NCBI RefSeq assembly: GCF_041477585.1
Contig: NZ_JBGNYA010000001.1
Coordinates: 2,356,001-2,420,000 of the forward strand
From: Halobellus sp. MBLA0158
Lineage (GTDB): Archaea > Halobacteriota > Halobacteria > Halobacteriales > Haloferacaceae
DNA: 64,000 nucleotides
Direction of reading: 5' to 3'
Shown: positions 1 through 8,308 of the stretch, piece after piece
Position numbering within the stretch: position 1 is the first letter of the stretch
Layout of the letters: each line of letters begins with the position of its first letter
Program-made: the position numbers and the translations under genes
The notes under the pieces: generated by a model
What the model was told of the DNA's origin: nothing
The model's input: the letters and a program-made list of their open reading frames with translations, nothing else
Database searches by the model: none

Positions 1-1
1 G

Positions 2-583
2 GGGATGCCGGAGATGCTCGAACACGTCCGGTTTCGGGAGTCGGATCCGGCGGCGCGGTCGCTCGCGGAGGCGTTCGGGACCGAGTTCCTGTTGGCCGAC
101 GAGGATCCGATCGAGGAGCGGGACGGCGACGGGGGGGACGGAGCCGCTGGCGGCGAGGACTTCGCGGGGAAGTTCCGGCAGGCGGCCGCCCGCGCCGGCG
201 TCCCCGCGATCACGGCCGAGCTCTCGAACAGTCGGACGGTCAGCCGTCCGGCGGTGGAGACCGGCGTCGCGGGCGTGTGGAACGTCCTCCGCGAACGCGA
301 CGTGGTGGCAGAGCCCGCGGAGCCGACGGGCACACAGCGGCTCCTCCGCGACGACCTGCCCCGGGTGTTCGGGGAGGCGTCGGGGCTCTTCGAGCTCCGC
401 GCGGACCTGTCGGTCGGCGACGAGGTCGCGGAGGGCGCGGAGATCGGGACGGTGTACGACCCCTCGTCGTTCGAGCACTTGGAGACGATCCGCGCCAGCG
501 GCGACGGGGTGGTCTACTCGGTCGCCCGGGGGCGCGTCGTCGTCACTGGCGAGCGCCTGGCGAGCATCGCGAGCGTCGTCTGA
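2..583 (+). CDS. Succinylglutamate desuccinylase/aspartoacylase family protein (5' truncated by window)
   Basis: The reading frame is open from the first bases of the window, so this is the C-terminal part of a longer gene; the ATG at 5 is probably internal. The visible 193 residues contain the stretch PAITAELSNSRTVSRP, which resembles the zinc-carboxypeptidase-like core of the AstE/AspA family. The end is a beta-rich barrel with RADLSVGDEVAEGAEIG and GDGVVYSVARG, the biotinyl-lipoyl-like C-terminal domain of these enzymes. Family members deacylate N-acyl amino acids, but the metal-binding N-terminal half lies outside the window, so the substrate cannot be inferred. An acidic D/G-rich loop (DGDGGDGAAGGED) is a typical haloarchaeal insertion. 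Confidence 0.75.
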   Translation, partial: GMPEMLEHVRFRESDPAARSLAEAFGTEFLLADEDPIEERDGDGGDGAAGGEDFAGKFRQAAARAGVPAITAELSNSRTVSRPAVETGVAGVWNVLRERDVVAEPAEPTGTQRLLRDDLPRVFGEASGLFELRADLSVGDEVAEGAEIGTVYDPSSFEHLETIRASGDGVVYSVARGRVVVTGERLASIASVV

Positions 584-599
584 GAGTAATCACTATGAG
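582..599 (+). repeat. 18-bp dispersed repeat copy 1
   Basis: This 18-mer starts inside the stop codon of the aspartoacylase-family gene. It recurs at 3044-3061 with a single mismatch (A/G at the eighth base). Both copies end in ATGAG. No function is assigned. Confidence 0.4.
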
Positions 600-731
600 G
601 GCGTCCCGACCGACCGAGCGGGCCGCCCCACTCGGGAAAACACGTCGGGTCAGAACCCCGAGTATTTGAAAACCCTCACCATTCCACACTCACCGTTAAC
701 GGGTCACAATGTGTCGTTTGCTATCACAGAG

Positions 732-2045
732 ATGGCGTTTCAGCCGCACTCCTCGTTCGACGCGCTCGCGTCCGTGATCGAACAGCTCGGGGCTGGCGGG
801 CGGACCGTCCGCCGGGCCGAGGCGGCCGCGGGCGACGAGGACGACGCGCTGTGCGCCACGGTCGAGGTCGCGATCCCGCTTTCTGCCCTCGCCGACGGCG
901 CCGACGGGGGCGGCGTGTCGCTCGAACCGGTCGATGACGGCACGGATTCGGGCGTCGTGTTCGGGCTCGAACTCCCCGGGATCGACGCGGCGGGCGTCGA
1001 CGCCGACGACGGAACGGACGTCTCCGTCCGCGCCGTCGAGGCGACGCTCGGGACGGAGTCGGTGGCGGCGACCCTCGAAATCGTGATCCGGTCGGCCGAC
1101 ACCGACGACGGCTCGGTCGTCGAGGACCGCGTCGGCGGCCGCGACGTCGCGAGCGGTGCCGGCGGGTCGTTCCGCCGCGGGAGCGATCGCCCGCGCGACA
1201 GCGGCGAATCGGCGCCGTCGCCCGAAACGCCCGAGGCGCCCGAGGCGGAGGCCGACGTGTTCGGCGGCGTGGAACCCACGGACGCCGACGATGCGGGCGA
1301 CAGTGAGAGCGGGAACGCCGACGACGAGGCGGACGGGGCCGACGGGCTCGCGGCCGCCCGCGACGAGTCGGTGCCGCCTTACGAGGACGTGGCGTACCTG
1401 GCGCGGCTCTACGAGGTCTGTGACACCTTCGCGGAGATGAGCGAGCGGATCGAGATGGACGTCTCTGCGGAGACGGTGCGCCGGTACATGATCGACGCCG
1501 ACGTCCACTCGCCGACGTCGTACGAACTCGGCGGCGCCGGGCGGACGCCGGACGACAGCGACGACGCCCGGAGCGGTTCAGCCGACGACGGGACCGACGA
1601 ACCGGACGAGAGCGTCGTCGAGACCGCCCCCAGCGACGAAACGCCCCCCGACGAGGACGGGAGCGACGCCGACGGACGCGGGGACGGAGGCGACGGGAGC
1701 CGAAACGCGGAGGCCGCGGCGACGCCGGCCGAGGACCGCACGGAATCGGAGCCCGCCGATCGGGTCGCCCCGGAGTCGTTGCCCGACGAGCAGCTGGTCG
1801 CCGACGGGATCGGGCTTCCCGAGTCGCTGACGCTGCCGGACGTCGTGGCGGCCGTCGTCGACGCGCGGACGGTCTACGACGTCCAGCGCGAACTCGGCCT
1901 GGGCCACGATCGGACCCGGCAGCTGCTCCGCCAGCTCAACGTCCTCGATCTGGTGCTGTGCCGGGCGTCCCAGGCCGCCGCGCGCGAGGTCAGCGTCGAG
2001 ACGGTGACCGCGCGGATCCGCCAGTGTACGCCCGACGGCGCCTGA
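732..2045 (+). CDS. Acidic haloarchaeal protein with two HTH segments joined by disordered linkers
   Basis: This 437-residue protein starts at the ATG at 732; an upstream TTG at 666 is in frame but less convincing. Residues 1-60 form a compact conserved-looking domain (MAFQPHSSFDALASVIEQLG). Two helix-turn-helix-like segments follow at about 216-266 (AETVRRYMIDADVHSP) and 363-413 (TVYDVQRELGLGHDRTRQLL). Long Asp/Glu/Gly/Ser/Pro-rich stretches separate them and are probably disordered. I do not recognise a named family. Two HTH segments suggest DNA binding or a regulatory role, but no target is visible. A 10-bp palindrome (CCGTTAACGG, 693-702) lies about 30 bases before the start and could be a regulatory site. 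Confidence 0.75.
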   Translation: MAFQPHSSFDALASVIEQLGAGGRTVRRAEAAAGDEDDALCATVEVAIPLSALADGADGGGVSLEPVDDGTDSGVVFGLELPGIDAAGVDADDGTDVSVRAVEATLGTESVAATLEIVIRSADTDDGSVVEDRVGGRDVASGAGGSFRRGSDRPRDSGESAPSPETPEAPEAEADVFGGVEPTDADDAGDSESGNADDEADGADGLAAARDESVPPYEDVAYLARLYEVCDTFAEMSERIEMDVSAETVRRYMIDADVHSPTSYELGGAGRTPDDSDDARSGSADDGTDEPDESVVETAPSDETPPDEDGSDADGRGDGGDGSRNAEAAATPAEDRTESEPADRVAPESLPDEQLVADGIGLPESLTLPDVVAAVVDARTVYDVQRELGLGHDRTRQLLRQLNVLDLVLCRASQAAAREVSVETVTARIRQCTPDGA

Positions 2046-2088
2046 CGGCAGGGGCCTGCGCCGATGACGCCCGAGCGGGACGCCGGCC

Positions 2089-2096
2089 CATAAACA
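2089..2096 (+). promoter_or_regulatory. TATA-like box for the MetF-like gene
   Basis: CATAAACA lies 28-35 bases before the ATG at 2124, the spacing of a leaderless haloarchaeal promoter. Confidence 0.5.
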
Positions 2097-2123
2097 AAAG
2101 TGGATCCGCCTCCTTCTGACGGT

Positions 2124-2978
2124 ATGGCATTGGGCGCCCAACGCGGCACGAAGACCGGTGCGGAGTTCCTGCTGACCGAGGCGCGGTTCGAGCTGATGCC
2201 GTTCGACAGCTTCGACGACGAGATCGGAGAACTGCCGGACGGCGCCAGCGTCGCGATCACGACCTCCCCGAAGCTCGGGATCGAGCGGACCGTCGAACGA
2301 TCGGAAGAGGCCGCAGCGGCCGGCTACGAGGTCGTCCCGCACATCGCGGCCCGGTACATCGAAGGGCCCGAACAGCTCGACGAGATCTGCGGCCGGCTCC
2401 GGGACGCGGGGATCACGGACATCTTCGTGCCCGGCGGCGACAAGGAGGAGCCGGTCGGGGAGTTCGAGTCCGCCTACGACCTGCTCGTCGCGCTCGACGA
2501 CCTCGACCACGAGTTCGAGGAGATCGGAATCACGGGCTACCCCGAGGGCCACGACTTCATCTCCGACGCGGAGCTCGCCGAGGCGATGGAGAAGAAGGCG
2601 CCGTACGCGACCTACATCGTCACGCAGCTGTGCTACGATCCCGACACGATCCTGGAGTGGATCGAGGAGATCCGCGACCGAGGCGTCGACCTCCCGATCG
2701 AGGTCGGCATCCCCGGCGTGATGAAGTACCAGCGGCTCCTGAGCATCTCCCAGAAGGTCGGCGTCGGCGACTCCGTGAAGTTCCTCCGGAAGACCACGGG
2801 CATCCTGGGCTTCGTCAAGCAGCTCGTCGGCTCGCGCGGGACCTACAAACCGGACGCCCTCATCGACGGGCTCGCGCCGTACGTCGACGACGAGACCTAC
2901 AACATCCGCGGCGTCCACATCTACACCTTCAATCAGACGCCCGACTTAGAGCAGTGGCGGCGCGGCCGTCTCGACTGA
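2124..2978 (+). CDS. Methylenetetrahydrofolate reductase-like protein
   Basis: The ATG at 2124 gives 284 residues and fits the upstream TATA-like box; an in-frame GTG at 2100 is less likely. The fold-defining features match the FAD-dependent MTHFR beta/alpha barrel: VPHIAARYIEG near the first third, GITDIFVPGGDKEEP, GITGYPEGH, and YIVTQLCYDPDTILEWIEEI with the QLCYD motif of MetF. MTHFR reduces 5,10-methylene-H4folate to 5-methyl-H4folate. Serine hydroxymethyltransferase lies just downstream on the same strand and a DmdA/GcvT-like H4folate methyltransferase lies nearby, so the region looks like a one-carbon group. In haloarchaea a direction towards oxidation of methyl-H4folate is also possible; that is inference. 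Confidence 0.88.
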   Translation: MALGAQRGTKTGAEFLLTEARFELMPFDSFDDEIGELPDGASVAITTSPKLGIERTVERSEEAAAAGYEVVPHIAARYIEGPEQLDEICGRLRDAGITDIFVPGGDKEEPVGEFESAYDLLVALDDLDHEFEEIGITGYPEGHDFISDAELAEAMEKKAPYATYIVTQLCYDPDTILEWIEEIRDRGVDLPIEVGIPGVMKYQRLLSISQKVGVGDSVKFLRKTTGILGFVKQLVGSRGTYKPDALIDGLAPYVDDETYNIRGVHIYTFNQTPDLEQWRRGRLD

Positions 2979-3043
2979 TAGTGTCACTCTCACTGTTTAC
3001 CGTCGAACGCCACCCTCAGTAATGGCCTTCGGCGGTAAGAGAC

Positions 3044-3061
3044 GAGAGTAGTCACTATGAG
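3044..3061 (+). repeat. 18-bp dispersed repeat copy 2
   Basis: This matches 582-599 in 17 of 18 positions. It lies in the 217-base gap between the MTHFR-like gene and glyA. Apart from this and the glyA promoter I see nothing in that gap. Confidence 0.4.
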
Positions 3062-3162
3062 TCCGCAGGCTCTCCCTCGTCGTCTCGGAACGCGGATAGG
3101 ATCTGTGCGGGCCGCGGCGACGAACACAGCCCCTCGGCGGACCGTCAGGTTCTGTCGGAAGT

Positions 3163-3170
3163 AAGATTAT
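3163..3170 (+). promoter_or_regulatory. TATA-like box for glyA
   Basis: AAGATTAT lies 26-33 bases before the glyA ATG, consistent with a leaderless transcript. Confidence 0.5.
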
Positions 3171-3195
3171 CCCGAGCGGGTCCCGAGACGGGAAT

Positions 3196-4443
3196 ATGAC
3201 GTACGAGACCGTCGCGGAGGTCGACCCCGCCGTGGCCGACGCCCTGGAGGGCGAACGCCGGCGGCAGAACGAGACGCTGTCGATGATCGCGAGCGAGAAC
3301 CACGTGAGCGAGGCCGTGATGGAGGCCCAAAGCTCCGAGCTGACGAACAACTACGCCGAGGGGTATCCCGGCGAGCGCTACTACGCGGGCTGTGAGCACG
3401 CCGACGAGGTCGAGGAACTGGCGATCGAGCGCGCGAAGGAGCTGTGGGGCGCAGAGCACGTCAACGTCCAGCCGCACTCGGGCTCGCAGGCGAATATGTC
3501 GGTCTACCTGGCGACGCTGGAGCCGGGCGATAAGATCCTCTCGCTGGACCTGACTCACGGCGGCCACCTCTCGCACGGCCATCCCGCGAACTTCGCGGGC
3601 AAGACCTACGAGGTCGAGCAGTACGAGGTCGACGAGGAGACGGGCTACATCGACTACGAGGGGCTCGCCGAGAAGGCCGAAGAGTTCGAGCCCGACATCG
3701 TCGTCTCCGGGTACTCCGCGTATCCCCGCGAGGTCGAGTGGGAGCGCGTCCAAGACATCGCGGAGTCGGTCGACGCCTACCACCTCGCGGACATCGCTCA
3801 CATCACGGGGCTCGTCGCCGCCGGCGTCCACGAGTCGCCGGTCGGCGTGGCGGACTTCGTGACGGGGTCGACCCACAAGACCATCCGCGCCGGACGGGGC
3901 GGCATCGTGATGTGCGACGAGGAACACGCCGATGACATCGACGCGGCGGTGTTCCCCGGCGCGCAGGGCGGCCCGGCGATGCACAACATCGCGGGCAAGG
4001 CCGTCGGGTTCGGCGAGGCGCTCTCCCCCGAGTTCGAGGCCTACGCCGAACAGACCGTCGCGAACGCGAAGGCGCTGGCCGAGCAGTTGCAGGACCACGG
4101 CTTCAGCCTCGTCTCGGGCGGCACCGACAATCACCTCCTCCTCGTCGACCTCCGGCCCTCGCATCCGGACACGCCCGGAAAGGACGTCGAGTCGGCGCTG
4201 GAGTCGGCCGGGATCGTCCTCAACGCGAACACGGTGCCCGGCGAGACGCGGTCGGCGTTCAACCCCAGCGGCGTCCGGATCGGGACGCCCGGGGTCACGA
4301 CCCGCGGCTTCACCGAGTCGACCTGCCGGGAGGTCGCCGACCTGATCGCCCGCGTCGTCGACGACCCACACGACGAGGAGACCGTCTCCGCCGTCGCGGC
4401 CCGCGTCGACGAACTGACCGACGAGTACGGCCTCTACGAGTAG
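3196..4443 (+). CDS. glyA: Serine hydroxymethyltransferase
   Basis: This 415-residue protein is of normal length for SHMT, which interconverts serine and glycine with transfer of the hydroxymethyl carbon to H4folate using PLP. The PLP Schiff-base lysine is K228 in TGSTHKTIRAGRGG. The N-terminal LSMIASENHVS, the tyrosine-rich YAEGYPGERYYAGC substrate loop, the glycine-rich HSGSQANMSVY cofactor region and ADIAHITGLVAAG are all present. The gene has its own TATA-like box. It lies between the MTHFR-like gene upstream and a DmdA/GcvT-like gene downstream on the other strand, both H4folate enzymes by family. Confidence 0.97.
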   Translation: MTYETVAEVDPAVADALEGERRRQNETLSMIASENHVSEAVMEAQSSELTNNYAEGYPGERYYAGCEHADEVEELAIERAKELWGAEHVNVQPHSGSQANMSVYLATLEPGDKILSLDLTHGGHLSHGHPANFAGKTYEVEQYEVDEETGYIDYEGLAEKAEEFEPDIVVSGYSAYPREVEWERVQDIAESVDAYHLADIAHITGLVAAGVHESPVGVADFVTGSTHKTIRAGRGGIVMCDEEHADDIDAAVFPGAQGGPAMHNIAGKAVGFGEALSPEFEAYAEQTVANAKALAEQLQDHGFSLVSGGTDNHLLLVDLRPSHPDTPGKDVESALESAGIVLNANTVPGETRSAFNPSGVRIGTPGVTTRGFTESTCREVADLIARVVDDPHDEETVSAVAARVDELTDEYGLYE

Positions 4444-4520
4444 GCGCTCGCCGCTCGCGGGCCGTCGACACGCACCGGGCCGCCGACGACTGATCACCGC
4501 GGAGCGCGACCGGCGACCGA

Positions 4521-4527
4521 TTTATTT
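4521..4527 (+). promoter_or_regulatory. TATA-like box for the universal stress protein gene
   Basis: TTTATTT lies 28-34 bases before the ATG at 4555. Confidence 0.5.
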
Positions 4528-4554
4528 GTCAGGCTATCAATATCACCCCCGAGT

Positions 4555-5376
4555 ATGTATCAGGTGCTTGTCCCGATCGACGGCAACGAGGCGCGGGCGC
4601 GCAGTCAGGCCGAATACGCGCTGACGCTCGCAGAGCGCGCGTCGGACGCCGCGGTGACGGTCCTGTACGTGGTCCCGCCGGACGCCCTGGAGACGGACGC
4701 CGGCGTCGATTTCACGGAGATCGGCGCGGCCGTGACGGCCGCGGAGTACCTCGAAGAACACGACGTATCAGTAGACCGACGCGTCGAGGGCGGAAAGACG
4801 ATCGCCGAGGAGATTCTCGACGTCGCCGACGACGTCGACGCCGACGAACTCGTGTTGGGGGGCCGCAAGCGCTCGGGGGTTGCGCGGGTGCTGCTCGGGA
4901 GCACGGTCCACGACGTGTTCGTCTCGACCGAGCGGCCGGTGACGATCACCGGGCGGGAGATGTCGATCGAGCGAGGGTCGCGGCGGTTGGTGCTCCCGGT
5001 CGACGCCAGCGCCGAGCGCGTAAGCCACCAGGTCGACTACGTCACGAGCTTCCCGGACGCGCCGGAGGATGTCGAGGTAACGGTGCTGTACGTCTTCCCC
5101 GAACAGGACTACAAGGGCGCGCCGCCGCACGAGTTCGAAGACGTCGACGCCGCGGTGGAGACCGCAGACGCGCTCGAAGACGCCGGGATCGACACCGAAC
5201 GGGTCGCCGTCGGCGGCGGCGTCGCACGGACGATCATCGACGAAGCGGAGGAGCGCGACGCCACGGGAATCGTGATGGGCGGCCGCAAGCGCTCGGGCGT
5301 CCAGAAGGTGCTCCTGGGCAGCATCACCCAGGACGTGATGCTCTCGGCGGACCGGCCCGTGACGCTCACCGGATAG
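4555..5376 (+). CDS. Universal stress protein, tandem UspA domains
   Basis: This 273-residue protein has two UspA domains, about 1-137 and 140-273. Each ends with the same ATP-binding type loop, GGRKRSGVARVLLGS in the first and GGRKRSGVQKVLLGS in the second, followed by RPVTITG and RPVTLTG. The near-identical loops show an internal duplication. Such cytoplasmic proteins bind ATP or other nucleotides and accompany stress adaptation, but no specific partner is indicated here. The stop codon lies inside a 10-bp tandem duplication (5371-5390). Confidence 0.93.
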   Translation: MYQVLVPIDGNEARARSQAEYALTLAERASDAAVTVLYVVPPDALETDAGVDFTEIGAAVTAAEYLEEHDVSVDRRVEGGKTIAEEILDVADDVDADELVLGGRKRSGVARVLLGSTVHDVFVSTERPVTITGREMSIERGSRRLVLPVDASAERVSHQVDYVTSFPDAPEDVEVTVLYVFPEQDYKGAPPHEFEDVDAAVETADALEDAGIDTERVAVGGGVARTIIDEAEERDATGIVMGGRKRSGVQKVLLGSITQDVMLSADRPVTLTG

Positions 5377-5390
5377 CACCGGATAGCACC
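5371..5390. repeat. 10-bp tandem duplication across a stop codon
   Basis: GGATAGCACC occurs twice in direct succession. The first copy contains the TAG stop of the preceding gene. It is probably a recent slippage event with no coding effect. The rest of the 278-base gap to the next gene shows nothing clear. Confidence 0.6.
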
Positions 5391-5654
5391 TCGGGGACGC
5401 CGTAGAACACGCTCGCCTCCGTCCTCGACGCAGTGCGACTAACGCGGCCGACGGCTGAGGCGCGTCGCGTCATTGGCACTGGCCGCGGTATCAGTAGGAG
5501 TTTTCATCGAGTCGGCGTCGGTGGGGGCGATAGTCGCCGCTGCGGGCGCGTGAAAAGCGAAAGAAAGCGGAGAGAACGGCACTCGAAGGACTGCGGGTCC
5601 CGTCCGGGCAGCCAGGCAGCCGTCAGGTCGGCATCGGACGGGCGGGTCGCGCGC

Positions 5655-7022
5655 TCAGTCGGACTGAGCGTCCTGGCGCGCGTTCAGCTTGGCCTGCTCG
5701 CGGGCGCTCGGGTTGACCGATTCCTTGAACGGCACTTCGGCGACCGTCGCGTACACCGGCTCGCCCTCGTCTTCGGCGTACTCCTCGGGGAGGTGGACCT
5801 GGAACTCGATGTCGAGGTCCTCCTCGTAGATCTCGTCGTTGAGCTGCGCGTCGGTCTCGGCCTGGAGCTTGTCGGCGGGGACGAACCCGAGCCCGATGTT
5901 CGTCTCGAGGTCGGGGTTCCACCACGGCGACGTCATGTATCCGCACTCCTCGCCCGTGTCGGGGTCGGAGACGATCCAGAAGTCCGGCGCGTAGTCGCGG
6001 ATGGGCTCGCCGGCCATCTTGAGGCCCACGAGCTTGAGGTTGAACGGGTACTCGCCGTCTTCGATGAGCTCCTGCTGGCGTTCGAGCTCCTCCTTGCCGA
6101 TGTAGTCGGCGTCCTTGTCGTCGGGGACCTGGTATCCGAGGTTGACCTGGAACGGCGAGGTCTCGTGGTCCATGTCCTGGCCCCACGAGAGGATGCCGGC
6201 GGCGATGCGGCGGTGGTGACCCGGCGCGATCTGCCGTCCGCCGTGGTCCTTGACCGTGTCGAGGACGGGGTCCCAGACGCGCTCGGCGTTCTCCATCGCG
6301 TCGCGCACGTAGATCTCGAAGCCCTTCTCGCCGGAGAAGCCGGTCTGGCTGATGAGCACGGGCGCGCCGTTGATCTCGGCCTCCATCAGGCCGTAGTACG
6401 GGATCTCGCTGACCTCCTCGCCGACGACTTCGACCATCACGTCCTCGGAGAGGGGGCCCTGGATCTGCATCGGGGCGACGTCGATCTCGTCGATCTCGAC
6501 GTCGAAGTCCTTGCCGACGTTGACGCCCTGGAGCCACTGCATCAGCGTCGAGTCCGAGATGGAGAACCAGAACTCGTCTTCCTCGACGCGGAGGAGGATC
6601 GGGTCGTTGAGGATGCCGCCGTCCTCGTTACAGAGGATGACGTACTTGCCGTGCATCGGCTCGATCTCGGTGGCGTCGCGGGTGATGACGTAGTTCGTGA
6701 GCGCCTCCGCGTCGGGACCCTTCACGCGGATCTGGCGCTCGACGGCGACGTCCCACAGCGTCACCTTCTCGGTCAGCGCCTCGTACTCGGCCATCGCACC
6801 GCCGTCTTCGGGCTCGACGAGGCCGCGCGGGTGGTAGGTCCGGTTGTACACCGTACAGCGCCAGGCGCCCTCCTCGTTGAACGACTTGTCGAAGAACGGC
6901 GACTTGCGGACGCGGGTCGAGACCAGCATCTGGATTCCCGGGTCCCCGGTCTGACGGAGATTACGCGGGAGCACTCTGTCGGATTGGTCGATACTCGGGT
7001 GGTTCGGGTGGTCCCCTGACAT
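5655..7022 (-). CDS. DmdA/GcvT-like H4folate-dependent aminomethyl/demethylase family protein
   Basis: This 455-residue protein has the GcvT (aminomethyltransferase T-protein) fold from about residue 40 to 330: WDVAVERQIRVKGPDAEAL, MHGKYVILCNEDGGILND, APMQIQGPLSED, TGFSGEKGFEIYV and a C-terminal GEECGYMTSPWWNPDLE barrel. The opening VYNRTYHPRGL and WDVAVERQ recall DmdA, the dimethylsulfoniopropionate demethylase, more than true GcvT, and no other glycine-cleavage subunit is nearby. Relatives move methyl groups from sulfonium, N-methyl or O-methyl donors to H4folate. Position beside an MTHFR-like gene and glyA fits such a role, with methyl-H4folate as product. The substrate is unknown. It could equally be a dimethylglycine/sarcosine-type or aromatic O-demethylase relative. 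Confidence 0.8.
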   Translation of the reverse strand: MSGDHPNHPSIDQSDRVLPRNLRQTGDPGIQMLVSTRVRKSPFFDKSFNEEGAWRCTVYNRTYHPRGLVEPEDGGAMAEYEALTEKVTLWDVAVERQIRVKGPDAEALTNYVITRDATEIEPMHGKYVILCNEDGGILNDPILLRVEEDEFWFSISDSTLMQWLQGVNVGKDFDVEIDEIDVAPMQIQGPLSEDVMVEVVGEEVSEIPYYGLMEAEINGAPVLISQTGFSGEKGFEIYVRDAMENAERVWDPVLDTVKDHGGRQIAPGHHRRIAAGILSWGQDMDHETSPFQVNLGYQVPDDKDADYIGKEELERQQELIEDGEYPFNLKLVGLKMAGEPIRDYAPDFWIVSDPDTGEECGYMTSPWWNPDLETNIGLGFVPADKLQAETDAQLNDEIYEEDLDIEFQVHLPEEYAEDEGEPVYATVAEVPFKESVNPSAREQAKLNARQDAQSD

Positions 7023-7047
7023 CTTCTAAAAGAACACAACAAACCTC

Positions 7048-7055
7048 AATAAAAG
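7048..7055 (-). promoter_or_regulatory. TATA-like box for the DmdA/GcvT-like gene
   Basis: On the minus strand this reads TTTTATTG, about 26-33 bases before the ATG at 7022. Confidence 0.5.
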
Positions 7056-7130
7056 ATGACCCTGATAGTGACGTACTTTTATCCCGCACCGGCCGAAGCA
7101 CCGTGCTAGACCAACCCTTCCCGCGCATCG

Positions 7131-7138
7131 CTTATGAT
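7131..7138 (+). promoter_or_regulatory. TATA-like box for the small membrane protein gene
   Basis: CTTATGAT lies 22-29 bases before the ATG at 7160. A second candidate (ACTTTTAT near 7075) would instead suit an in-frame GTG at 7103. Confidence 0.4.
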
Positions 7139-7159
7139 TCTCCGCCTCAAAACGGGCCT

Positions 7160-7414
7160 ATGAATCCGTCTCGCCCCGATCCCGGCCCGGACGCCGCCCG
7201 CGCGTTCCGGCTCGGGATCATCGCCGGCGCCATCGTCGGCCTCGCCTTCATCGGGCTGCTGTACTGGACCGGTACGCTGACACTGCTGTTGTTCGCGTAC
7301 ACGCTCACCCTCCTGTTTCCGGTGTATCTTGTGTTGGTTGCGGTCGTGCTCAGCGTCTGGCTCGGCTACGACAGGGACGCGACCGCGCTCCGCCCGGTGA
7401 AGGTCGATCGGTAG
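7160..7414 (+). CDS. Small two-span membrane protein
   Basis: This 84-residue protein has an N-terminal cytoplasmic Pro/Arg/Asp-rich tail (about 1-18), then two hydrophobic segments at about 19-37 (LGIIAGAIVGLAFIGLLYW) and 42-68 (LLLFAYTLTLLFPVYLVLVA), and a short C-terminus. I do not recognise a family. The start at 7160 is preferred over GTG 7103 because of the better placed TATA-like box. It is divergent from the DmdA/GcvT-like gene. Confidence 0.65.
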   Translation: MNPSRPDPGPDAARAFRLGIIAGAIVGLAFIGLLYWTGTLTLLLFAYTLTLLFPVYLVLVAVVLSVWLGYDRDATALRPVKVDR

Positions 7415-7482
7415 GACGACGCCGGCGACGGCACGGAGCGGATCGACGAACGTCGCTCCCTACGCAGGGGCAAGCGCCACCG

Positions 7483-7489
7483 TAAATAC
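7483..7489 (+). promoter_or_regulatory. TATA-like box for the MOSC gene
   Basis: TAAATAC lies 24-30 bases before the ATG at 7513. Confidence 0.5.
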
Positions 7490-7512
7490 GCGTCCCGACA
7501 GACACCGTAGCG

Positions 7513-8292
7513 ATGGCACGACTCGACCGCCTCCGAGTGTATCCGGTGAAGGGTCTCGACGGCATCGAGGTCGACGCCGCGGACGTGCTCGGCGGCGGCA
7601 CGCTTGAACACGACCGCGAGTTCGCGCTCTTCGACGCCGACGGCGACGTCCTCAACGGCAAGCGCACCGACCGCGTCCACGACCTCTCGACGGACTTCGA
7701 CCCCGACTCGGGCGCGTTCGCCGTGGAGACGCCCGCGGGCGAGACCGAGGAGTTCGTGCTCTCCGAGGAGCGGGAACGGGAGCGCGCCGAGGCGTGGTTC
7801 TGCGACTTCTTCGACCGCGACCTCACGCTCGAACGCGACGCCGAGCGCGGGTACGTCGACCGCCGCGAGATGGGGCTGTCGGTGCTGAGTAGCGGCACGC
7901 TGGCGGAGATCGCGTCGTGGTTCGACGACCTGGGCGTCGGGAGCGTGCGCCGGCGGCTCCGCGCGAACGTCGAGGTCGCAGACGTCCCCGCGTTCTGGGA
8001 GGACCGGTTCGTGAGCGCCGACGCGCCGGGGTTCCGCGTCGGCGAGGTCCGGTTCGAGGGGCTCGATCCGTGCGGACGGTGTGTCGTGCCGGCGCGCGAC
8101 CCCGACACCGGCGATGAGCTATCCGGCTTCCGCGAGCGGTTCATTCGACAGCGCGAGGCGACGTTCCCGGCGTGGGCCGACGAGGACGCGTTCGATCACT
8201 TCTACACGGCGATGATCCTCGCGCGCCCGTTCGATGCGGACCGCGGGCGTCGGCTCCGCGTCGGCGACGCGGTGGCCGTGATGGACGAGTAA
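7513..8292 (+). CDS. MOSC domain-containing protein
   Basis: This 259-residue protein has an N-terminal MOSC beta-barrel domain (LDRLRVYPVKGLDGIEVD, residues 4-22) and a C-terminal MOSC domain with RRLRANVEV and the conserved cysteine motif LDPCGRCVVPARDPDTG. MOSC proteins act in molybdenum cofactor sulfuration or as molybdenum-dependent N-oxygenated-compound reductases (MOSC/YcbX/mARC type), where the cysteine coordinates sulfur or the metal. No redox partner or molybdenum-cofactor gene is adjacent, so the role stays general. The start codon and promoter spacing fit a leaderless transcript. Confidence 0.9.
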   Translation: MARLDRLRVYPVKGLDGIEVDAADVLGGGTLEHDREFALFDADGDVLNGKRTDRVHDLSTDFDPDSGAFAVETPAGETEEFVLSEERERERAEAWFCDFFDRDLTLERDAERGYVDRREMGLSVLSSGTLAEIASWFDDLGVGSVRRRLRANVEVADVPAFWEDRFVSADAPGFRVGEVRFEGLDPCGRCVVPARDPDTGDELSGFRERFIRQREATFPAWADEDAFDHFYTAMILARPFDADRGRRLRVGDAVAVMDE

Positions 8293-8308
8293 GAACGGGA
8301 CTCCGACG

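Noticed and set aside
5433-7019. Long plus-strand frame opposite the DmdA/GcvT-like gene
   Set aside because: It mirrors the real gene, has no domain and low-complexity Val/Asp/Leu content.
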